A DNA stretch of 35,278 nt from contig NVVX01000003.1 of NCBI GenBank assembly GCA_002733545.1, positions 1-35,278 on the forward strand. Direction: 5' to 3'. Each line of letters opens with the position of its first letter. Position 1 is the first letter of the stretch. The notes under the pieces were generated by a model that saw only the letters and a program-made list of their open reading frames with translations, ran no database searches and was not told the DNA's origin. This DNA comes from Alkaliphilus sp. GTDB taxonomy: Bacteria > Bacillota > Clostridia > Peptostreptococcales > NVVX01. Shown here piece by piece: positions 27,998 through 35,278 of this stretch. The translations under genes were made by a program, and so were the position numbers.

Positions 27998-28411
27998 CTA
28001 TAGGCACTTATTGCAGATACCTTTAATATATGCATGATATTCTGTTATAGCACAGTCACTTAGTTCAGCAATAGCATGTTTAGACAAGTCATAACTGAAA
28101 TCATAAACTTTTTTGCATTTTATGCATTTAAAGTGACCATGGTTAGTAATGTCTGAATCATATCTTATTTCATTCTCTTCGACCAAGATAGAAGTAATGA
28201 TTTTTTTCTCTACAAAAAGATTGAGCGTATTATAAACTGTAGTCTTCGATAAAGTCATTAACTCAGGAGCTAACGATACAAAAATTTCATCAACAGTTGG
28301 ATGAGATTTTTGAGTTGTAAGGAATTCATAAATTTTAATGCGCTGAAGGGAAGGTTTTACTCCATTGTCTTGCAAGACTTTTTTAATAGCGTCAGCATTT
28401 ATTAGATTCAT
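27998..28411 (-). CDS. perR: Fur-family regulator, PerR-like
   Basis: DNGVKPSLQRIKIYEFL...SHPTVDEIFVSLAPELMTLSKTTVYNTLNLFVEK...HGHFKCIKCKKVYDF...GICNKCL; two CxxC; next to rubredoxin. Confidence 0.85.
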   Translation of the reverse strand: MNLINADAIKKVLQDNGVKPSLQRIKIYEFLTTQKSHPTVDEIFVSLAPELMTLSKTTVYNTLNLFVEKKIITSILVEENEIRYDSDITNHGHFKCIKCKKVYDFSYDLSKHAIAELSDCAITEYHAYIKGICNKCL

Positions 28412-28618
28412 AGCTAGAAACCTTCTTTCGTAAATAGTTTATGTGCACGCTAAGACAATATTACAGCATTAGTATATACTTTTTATTTGCTATAACTAGG
28501 GAGAGATTCAACTGAACTGTACCTGCATGGAGCAAGCAAAAGACTGGTAAAGATTCAAGAGAACCTCCGCTAAAATATTTTGATTTTTATGCCTTCATAT
28601 TAGGAGTGAATTCTCTTA

Positions 28619-28783
28619 TTATTCTTCAAAGACAACAAAAAACTCTTTTCCTACACCACAGACAGGGCAAACCCAATCTTCAGGGATATCAGCAAAAGAA
28701 GTTCCTGGCGCAATATCTCCATCTGGGTCACCTAACTTCGGGTCATAAACATAACTACAAGGTTCACAAATGTATTTTTTCAT
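28619..28783 (-). CDS. Rubredoxin (54 aa; below the ORF-track cutoff)
   Basis: [54 protein letters not shown]; CxxC...CPVCG. Confidence 0.96.
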   Translation of the reverse strand: MKKYICEPCSYVYDPKLGDPDGDIAPGTSFADIPEDWVCPVCGVGKEFFVVFEE

Positions 28784-29076
28784 AAAAACACCCTTTCCAA
28801 ATTATTTGAAGTGTAACGATTACAATTTTATATTAACAGCATTCAAGAGCAATGTCAAGGAAATTAGGAAAACTTATTTAGAGTTCCGTACTTGTAGTGC
28901 AGTATAGTTTGGAAATTTTGAGATATGTATGCAAGAAGAATGCACAATTCAATTGGTATCAGGTCATAATATGTGGTATAATTAGGCGAATTGTGAAAGT
29001 GTAGTACTTCTTCTGTTTAGTACAAAGGCTACAGCGATTTTACATTCGAGTGTAGTATAATAAAGGAGACGATTAA

Positions 29077-30144
29077 ATGATTTTGAAACCTTTAAAGGTA
29101 GGTAAAAAAACCGCTAGAATTCCTATAATTCAAGGTGGTATGGGTGTAGGTGTTTCGCTTTCAAAATTATCTGCTGCTGTTGCTAACGAAGGCGGAATTG
29201 GAGTGATTTCTGCTGTGCAAATGGGATTTAGAGAACATGATTTTGAAAATAATAATGATGAAGCGAACGTGAGAGCATTGAGAAAAGAAATAAAAGAAGC
29301 GAGGAGATTAAGTCCTGAGGGGATAATTGGTGTTAATATTTTAGTGGCTGTCAACAACTTTAAAGAAATGGTAAAAGCTGCAGTGGAAGAACAGGCGGAT
29401 TTGATTATTGCAGGAGCAGGGTTGCCAACAGACTTGCCAGCTCTTGTAAAAGGAAGCGATACAAAGATAGCCCCTATAGTTTCTTCGGGAAAAGTAGCAG
29501 CACTTATCACTAAGGTATGGAAGCGTAGATATAATTATGTTCCAGATCTTGTAATAGTTGAAGGACCAGAAGCAGGAGGTCATTTAGGATTTTCAATGGA
29601 GCAAATTGAAATGGGTAAAGCTCCAGAATTAACAGATATAGTTGAAGAAGTTATTGAGACATTACAATCGCATGAGGAAATCATACCAGTAATTGCTGCT
29701 GGAGGGATATTTGACGGTGTTGATATTGTGAAATACTTAAAAATGGGAGCTGCTGGAGTTCAGATTGCAACTCGATTTGTTGCGACTCATGAGTGCGACG
29801 CCGATATAAAGTTTAAAGAGGCATATATTGACGCAAAAAAAGAAGATATTGTACTAGTGAAGAGTCCTGTGGGAATGCCCGGAAGAGCGCTTAGGAATGA
29901 TTTTGTTAAAAGATTAGAAAAGGGTAGTATTGCTATAAAGAAGTGTAGTAATTGCCTTAAGCCATGCGATGCAAGTGTAAGCCCGTATTGTATCTCGAAA
30001 GCGCTTATTAATGCCGTAGTTGGAGATATAGACGACGGATTAATTTTTGTAGGTAGCAATGCGTATAAACTTGACAAAATTGTATCGGTAAAAGAATTGA
30101 TGGACGAATTGATAAGAGGTGTATATAATGTGAGTGACATTTAA
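29077..30144 (+). CDS. NAD(P)H-dependent flavin oxidoreductase (nitronate monooxygenase/FabK-like) with C-terminal Cys cluster
   Basis: KTARIPIIQGGMGVGVSLSKLSAAVANEGGIGVISA; VIVEGPEAGGHLG; IPVIAAGGIFDG; C-terminal KKCSNCLKPCDASVSPYCISKAL. Confidence 0.88.
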   Translation: MILKPLKVGKKTARIPIIQGGMGVGVSLSKLSAAVANEGGIGVISAVQMGFREHDFENNNDEANVRALRKEIKEARRLSPEGIIGVNILVAVNNFKEMVKAAVEEQADLIIAGAGLPTDLPALVKGSDTKIAPIVSSGKVAALITKVWKRRYNYVPDLVIVEGPEAGGHLGFSMEQIEMGKAPELTDIVEEVIETLQSHEEIIPVIAAGGIFDGVDIVKYLKMGAAGVQIATRFVATHECDADIKFKEAYIDAKKEDIVLVKSPVGMPGRALRNDFVKRLEKGSIAIKKCSNCLKPCDASVSPYCISKALINAVVGDIDDGLIFVGSNAYKLDKIVSVKELMDELIRGVYNVSDI

Positions 30145-30246
30145 TTTATCCGCAGATTCTGATAAAGCAGCGCCCACCAGAAGAGCTGGCTAGATAAGCA
30201 AGCGCTATTTTTTGAGCATAAATGAATGCGAATTGAGGTGAGAGCA

Positions 30247-31878
30247 TTGATTAAAGCATATAGATCGCTCTTTAGAAGAAGAGCTTTAAGAGTATGGCTA
30301 ATTATTATTTTCATGTTAATAATCTATATTCCAATTGTTGTAAACATAGTATATATTCACAACCAAACAATAGAAGTGGTAAGACGAGAAAAAAAAGAGT
30401 CAATACAAAACAAATTGTCTAAAGTGAGAGAGACCATAAATTTTGTGACGAATGAGATACAGGAAAATAGCAATGAATTTATAGCACATTTGGGAATAAG
30501 AAAGTCGATTCAAGACTTTGAAAAGTTAGACGAAGACCGCCAAGAAAGCGTACGGCGGTTTATTATAGGGAAAATTGATGATGTTGTTGAAAAAAGTGGA
30601 GGGTACATAAAGGAAGCTTTTGTAATAACGGAAGAGGGAGAATTTTTTAAGCAGGTAGGGTTAGAGTTAGTCGAGAGGTCCAGCTTTGTACAGAGTTGGT
30701 TTTTATGGAATGCTAGACGAAAAGATAGTAATGCTTTATGGCAGATTATTAGTGGCGAAAAGTTATATGAGAATACAGAACAAGAAAAAAATTTGGTTTT
30801 GACCGAAAAGATTTACGATATAGACGAGCAAAGAGTAATAGGTATATTTGTTGTGATGGTAGAAAACAATAATTTTTATAATCTCTATGGAAATACGGTT
30901 TCACATTACTCGGGGCAGTCTGAAATATATGATGGTAGATTTAAGCCTCTTTCTTTGGGGAATGTAGATGAAAAGTTGTATTTGAATGTCTATGCTAAAC
31001 AAGAGCTAGCAAATCACGAGCTAACAAACCAAGAACAGGTGAGTATGAAAATCGGATCCGTGGACTACGTCATAGTAAACGAATATCTAGACATACTTGA
31101 TTGGAGATTAGTGAGCTTGGTACCAGAAGAAGAACTAGTGCTTTCTATTAAAAAGGAGTTAAGGCGCAGCCTAATACTTATTTTGCTTGTCAGCGCAATT
31201 GTAGCGGTTATAATTGCATTTGAAATTACAGTTGTTTCTAGCGCAGTTGCCGAGAAAGAAAAAACTCGATATAAACTCAATATGAGTGAAGAAATGAATG
31301 AAAAATTAAGTATGTATAAGCATGATTTTGCTAATCACATACAAATTGTAAGAGGAATGATTGAGTTAGGGCATACAAAACGAGCTATTAAATATCTTAA
31401 AGATATGGGTTATGAAAGTTTAGACATTAAGGAGAGAACGGATACAGGAGTACCAGAAATAGAAGCTGTTTTAGCGACGGCATATGCTGCAGCAAAAAAA
31501 CAAGACATAGAAATAGAAATCATTACAAGAAAAATACATGCAGAATCAAATGCGCAAATATACGACTTGTTAAAAGTTGTTAATAATTTAATTAAAAATG
31601 CAATTGAGTCATTAAGCCTCAGTAAAAATGAAGACAAAAAATTAACAATACTTGTGGATTTTGTATTAGATGAGTATGTATTTAAAATTACGAATAATGT
31701 TCCTCTCATTAACGAAAAAGATAAAGAAGCAATATTTACTAAAGGATATACTACAAAGCAGAGAGGGAGGGGCTTGGGACTATATATTGTAAAGAAATTA
31801 TTAGATAAAAATCATGGAACAGTGAATCTTGTAGTAGATGAAAATGGGAATCATTTTGAGGTGAGGTATCCTAGTTAA
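30247..31878 (+). CDS. Membrane sensor histidine kinase, Spo0B/CitA-DcuS-type, orphan in this window
   Basis: TM-extracellular-TM; SMYKHDFANHIQIVRGMIELG; HATPase NNLIKNAIESL...GRGLGLYIVKKLLDKNHG; TTG 30247 after GAGGTG, or ATG 30226. Confidence 0.82.
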   Translation: MIKAYRSLFRRRALRVWLIIIFMLIIYIPIVVNIVYIHNQTIEVVRREKKESIQNKLSKVRETINFVTNEIQENSNEFIAHLGIRKSIQDFEKLDEDRQESVRRFIIGKIDDVVEKSGGYIKEAFVITEEGEFFKQVGLELVERSSFVQSWFLWNARRKDSNALWQIISGEKLYENTEQEKNLVLTEKIYDIDEQRVIGIFVVMVENNNFYNLYGNTVSHYSGQSEIYDGRFKPLSLGNVDEKLYLNVYAKQELANHELTNQEQVSMKIGSVDYVIVNEYLDILDWRLVSLVPEEELVLSIKKELRRSLILILLVSAIVAVIIAFEITVVSSAVAEKEKTRYKLNMSEEMNEKLSMYKHDFANHIQIVRGMIELGHTKRAIKYLKDMGYESLDIKERTDTGVPEIEAVLATAYAAAKKQDIEIEIITRKIHAESNAQIYDLLKVVNNLIKNAIESLSLSKNEDKKLTILVDFVLDEYVFKITNNVPLINEKDKEAIFTKGYTTKQRGRGLGLYIVKKLLDKNHGTVNLVVDENGNHFEVRYPS

Positions 31879-31888
31879 AACCTGGCGG

Positions 31889-31906
31889 TTGTTAATAAAA
31901 TAACAA
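31889..31906. promoter_or_regulatory. Candidate Rex operator upstream of PFOR
   Basis: TTGTTAATAAAATAACAA, one mismatch from TTGTTAAnnnnTTAACAA. Confidence 0.6.
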
Positions 31907-31908
31907 AA

Positions 31909-31937
31909 TTGTCATACGGGGTAAGACTTGTTATAAT
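31909..31937 (+). promoter_or_regulatory. Sigma-A-type promoter for PFOR
   Basis: TTGTCA-N17-TATAAT. Confidence 0.8.
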
Positions 31938-32054
31938 GAATGTAGAAATAAACTAAAGAAAATTACAGTCAACTTAAATTTTATTCAGGCATACCACTTT
32001 GACATAAAATTAACACGAGACAGAATTTTCAAACAGACTAAGGAGGAAGAAAAA

Positions 32055-35000
32055 ATGGCAAGAAAAATGAAAACAATGGATGGTAATGCAGCAGCAGCAT
32101 ATGTTTCATATGCTTTTACTGACGTTGCCGCAATATATCCGATTACGCCTTCATCAAATATGGCAGAATATGTAGATGAATGGAGCGCTTATGGGAAAAA
32201 GAATCTTTTTGGACAGACTGTGAAAGTGTCAGAAATGCAATCAGAGGCAGGAGCAGCAGGTGCAGTACATGGGTCATTAGCAGCGGGAGCTTTAACAACT
32301 ACTTACACAGCATCACAGGGATTGTTGTTGATGATACCAAACATGTATAAAATGGCTGGAGAATTATTACCAGCTGTGCTTCATGTAAGTGCAAGGGCTA
32401 TTGCAGGACATGCTCTTTCTATATTTGGAGATCATTCTGATGTAATGGCGGTAAGGCAGACAGGATGTGCATTGCTTGCAGCAGGTAGCGTGCAGGAAGT
32501 AATGGATTTAGGAGGTATTGCACATTTAGCGGCTATTAAAAGCAGAATCCCTTTTGTGCATTTCTTTGATGGGTTTAGAACTTCGCATGAAATGCAAAAA
32601 ATTGAGGTTATTGAGTATGATGAATTTGATAAACTTCTTGACTGGGAGTCAGTAAAGACTTTTAGAGATAATGCTCTAAATCCTGAACATCCGGTCTTAA
32701 GGGGAACTGCTCAAAATCCAGATGTTTTCTTTCAAGCAAAAGAAGCTTCAAATAGGTTTTATGATGCTGTTCCTGATATTGTAGCAGGATATATGAAAGA
32801 CATTACAAAAATAACTGGAAGAAAATATGCCCCTTTTGTTTATTATGGTGCAGAAGATGCCAAAAATATAATTATTGCTATGGGATCGGTAACAGATACT
32901 GTTGAGGAAACAATTGATTATTTAGTAGCCAAAGGGGAAAAAGTAGGTATACTTAAAGTTCACCTATACAGACCATTTTCGATTAAGTATTTTTTTGATG
33001 CACTTCCGAAAACTGTTGAGAGAATTTCGGTATTAGATAGAACCAAGGAACCAGGATCATTAGGAGAGCCACTTTATTTAGATATTAAATCGCTGTTTAC
33101 TGGAAAAGAAAATGCACCGATAATTGTTGGCGGTAGATATGGATTAGGTTCAAAAGACACAACCCCAATACAGATTAAAGCAGTTTTTGATAATTTAAGC
33201 ATGAAAAACCCAAAGGACGGGTTTACAATAGGGATAGTGGACGATGTAACGCATACTTCACTACCTTCAGATGGCATTCTAAACACAGTACCTAAAGGCA
33301 CTATCAGATGTAAGTTTTGGGGATTAGGTTCTGATGGCACAGTTGGAGCTAACAAAAATGCAATAAAAATCATTGGAGATAAGACTGACCTTTATGCACA
33401 AGCATATTTTTCATATGATTCAAAAAAATCTGGTGGGGTAACTGTTTCACACTTAAGATTCGGAGAAAAACCAATAAAGTCCCCGTATTTAATTGACGAG
33501 GCAGATTTTATTGCATGTCATAACCAAGCTTATGTATATCAATACGATTTGTTAAAAGGTTTAAAAAAGGGTGGAACATTCGTGTTAAACACAATGTGGA
33601 ACCATGATGAATTAAATGATAAACTGCCAGTTTCTATGAAAAAATATATCGCAGAAAACAATATTAAATTCCACACTATTAATGCAACAAAAATTGCTTC
33701 TGAAATTGGATTAGGCGGCAGAATTAACATGGTAATGCAAGCGGCTTTCTTTAAAGTAGCTAATGTTGTTCCTGTAAATGATGCTTCTGTGTATTTGAAA
33801 GAGGCAATAGAGCAAACATATGGAGCCAAAGGCGAAAAAATAGTAAAAATGAATTGGGAGGCAGTTGACAGTGGGTTTGACAAACTGAGCATCTATGATG
33901 TGCCTGCCAACTGGTCAGGATTGACAGAAAAAGTTGCACAAAGTAGCGATGAGCCAGATTTTATTAAGAACATCCTAAACCCAATGAATGCTCAAAAAGG
34001 AGACACCCTGCCGGTTAGCGCATTTGTAGGTACTGAAGATGGAACTTTCCCACTAGGAACTACCAAATACGAAAAAAGAGGAATAGCAGTAAGTACTCCA
34101 GAGTGGATTGATGAAAACTGTATACAGTGTAATCAATGTTCTTACGTCTGCCCTCATGCAGTTATTAGACCTTTCTTATTAGATGATGAAGAGGTCACTA
34201 ATGCACCTGAGAGCTTTACAACAATTAAAGCTATGGGTAAAGACTTTAAAGATCTAAAATACCGAATACAAGTGAGTCCTTATGACTGTACCGGATGTAG
34301 TAATTGTGTAGACGTTTGTCCAGCGAAGAACAAGGCGATAGTAATGAAACCTATTGAACCGCAAATGGAAGCACAAAAATCAAATTGGGAATATGCTTTA
34401 ACAATATCGGATAAATCGGAATTAACTAATATCGAGACAGTAAAAGGAAGCCAATTTGTACAACCTTTGTTCGAGTTTTCTGGTGCATGTGCAGGATGTG
34501 GAGAAACTCCATATGTGAAACTTCTTACTCAATTATTTGGTGATAGAATGATGATTGCAAATGCGACTGGATGCTCATCTATTTATGGTGGAAGCGCACC
34601 TTCAGTACCATACTGTACAAATAAAGAGGGCAAAGGACCGACATGGGCAAACTCATTATTTGAAGACAATGCAGAATTTGGATACGGAATGTTCCTAGGC
34701 GTCCAGCAGATAAGAAGCAAAATAGCGGACACTATGACAGAGCTATTAGAAGCTAATATTTCTGAAGAACTTAAATCAAAGTTTAAAGAATGGATTGAAA
34801 CTAAAGAAGACGGAAAATTATCTAAGAGAGTTTCATTAGATATGCTGCGTTTACTAGAAGAAAGCAAAGACAATCAATTAGTCAAAGAAATAATTGAAAG
34901 AAAAGACTTTTTAATTAAAAAATCTTTCTGGATAGTCGGTGGAGATGGATGGGCATATGATATTGGCTTTGGCGGACTAGACCATGTAATAGCATCTGGT

Positions 35001-35278
35001 GACGATGTGAATATACTAGTTATGGATACGGAAGTATATTCGAACACTGGTGGACAATCTTCAAAAGCCTCCCCAACAGCATCAATAGCTAAGTTTACAA
35101 CATCAGGTAAAAAAGTCAGAAAGAAAGACCTTGGAATGATGGCTATGAGCTATGGGCATGTATATGTTGCACAAGTAGCAATGGGTGCGAATCAAAACCA
35201 ACTAATGAAAGCAGTTAAAGAAGCAGAAGCGTATAGCGGACCATCGGTTATAATCGCGTACTCGCCATGTATTGCACA
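32055..35278 (+). CDS. nifJ: Pyruvate:ferredoxin (flavodoxin) oxidoreductase, 3' truncated by window end
   Basis: MARKMKTMDGNAAAAYVSYAFTDVAAIYPITPSSNMAEYVDEWSA...; 4Fe-4S CIQCNQCSYVCPHAVIRP and CTGCSNCVDVCPAKNKA; TPP domain GDGWAYDIGFGGLDH; RBS aaggagg. Not in the ORF track because no stop is reached. Confidence 0.96.
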   Translation, partial: MARKMKTMDGNAAAAYVSYAFTDVAAIYPITPSSNMAEYVDEWSAYGKKNLFGQTVKVSEMQSEAGAAGAVHGSLAAGALTTTYTASQGLLLMIPNMYKMAGELLPAVLHVSARAIAGHALSIFGDHSDVMAVRQTGCALLAAGSVQEVMDLGGIAHLAAIKSRIPFVHFFDGFRTSHEMQKIEVIEYDEFDKLLDWESVKTFRDNALNPEHPVLRGTAQNPDVFFQAKEASNRFYDAVPDIVAGYMKDITKITGRKYAPFVYYGAEDAKNIIIAMGSVTDTVEETIDYLVAKGEKVGILKVHLYRPFSIKYFFDALPKTVERISVLDRTKEPGSLGEPLYLDIKSLFTGKENAPIIVGGRYGLGSKDTTPIQIKAVFDNLSMKNPKDGFTIGIVDDVTHTSLPSDGILNTVPKGTIRCKFWGLGSDGTVGANKNAIKIIGDKTDLYAQAYFSYDSKKSGGVTVSHLRFGEKPIKSPYLIDEADFIACHNQAYVYQYDLLKGLKKGGTFVLNTMWNHDELNDKLPVSMKKYIAENNIKFHTINATKIASEIGLGGRINMVMQAAFFKVANVVPVNDASVYLKEAIEQTYGAKGEKIVKMNWEAVDSGFDKLSIYDVPANWSGLTEKVAQSSDEPDFIKNILNPMNAQKGDTLPVSAFVGTEDGTFPLGTTKYEKRGIAVSTPEWIDENCIQCNQCSYVCPHAVIRPFLLDDEEVTNAPESFTTIKAMGKDFKDLKYRIQVSPYDCTGCSNCVDVCPAKNKAIVMKPIEPQMEAQKSNWEYALTISDKSELTNIETVKGSQFVQPLFEFSGACAGCGETPYVKLLTQLFGDRMMIANATGCSSIYGGSAPSVPYCTNKEGKGPTWANSLFEDNAEFGYGMFLGVQQIRSKIADTMTELLEANISEELKSKFKEWIETKEDGKLSKRVSLDMLRLLEESKDNQLVKEIIERKDFLIKKSFWIVGGDGWAYDIGFGGLDHVIASGDDVNILVMDTEVYSNTGGQSSKASPTASIAKFTTSGKKVRKKDLGMMAMSYGHVYVAQVAMGANQNQLMKAVKEAEAYSGPSVIIAYSPCIA

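Noticed and set aside
28541-28572. Eighth copy of the dispersed repeat (GGTAAAGATTCAAGAGAACCTCC)
   Set aside because: Only a short match to CAAAGTTTCAAGAGAATCATCC without the hairpin or the TTATAACGAC end; too weak to call as a feature.
29000-29040. FapR-like TAGTAC motifs upstream of the FabK-like gene
   Set aside because: The two TAGTAC motifs are direct rather than inverted and do not match the FapR palindrome.

Overview
Low-GC Firmicute (Clostridia-like) chromosomal segment. It is mostly origin-proximal core genome, almost all on the + strand. Order: HD-GYP sensor (5' cut by the window edge) - DUF2508 - FUSC/aromatic-acid-exporter-like - yybS (DUF2232) - gdpP - rplI - dnaB - DUF1858 - purA - [minus: dnaC-like loader and dnaD-like] - LysM/G5/M23 peptidase - [minus: S8 subtilase] - MA-like metallopeptidase - walR - walK - secreted unknown - yycH - yycI - murA - walJ/yycJ - htrA - rlmH - [minus: divergent rlmH paralogue, perR/fur, rubredoxin] - NMO/FabK-like flavin oxidoreductase - orphan Spo0B-type sensor kinase - nifJ/PFOR (3' cut). 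No rRNA, tRNA, CRISPR array or transposase was recognised. The items most worth a second look are: (1) two RlmH paralogues side by side with complementary defects, one with canonical SPOUT motifs but no C-terminal tail and apparently an ATT start, the other with the intact ...YEQIYRAFRIINNQAYHK tail but lost SAM-loop motifs; (2) a modular family of dispersed hairpin repeats ending in AAGTCGTTATAAAA, with hairpin covariation, and with convergent inverted copies bracketing two small genes (DUF2508 and DUF1858); (3) five same-strand TTATNCACA DnaA boxes within 106 bp directly downstream of dnaB; (4) a perfect WalR-type box in front of an uncharacterised secreted protein inside the wal operon; (5) a near-perfect Rex operator abutting a sigma-A promoter upstream of PFOR; (6) a hairpin lying exactly between the SD and start codon of murA. 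All calls are from reading the sequence; no searches were run.
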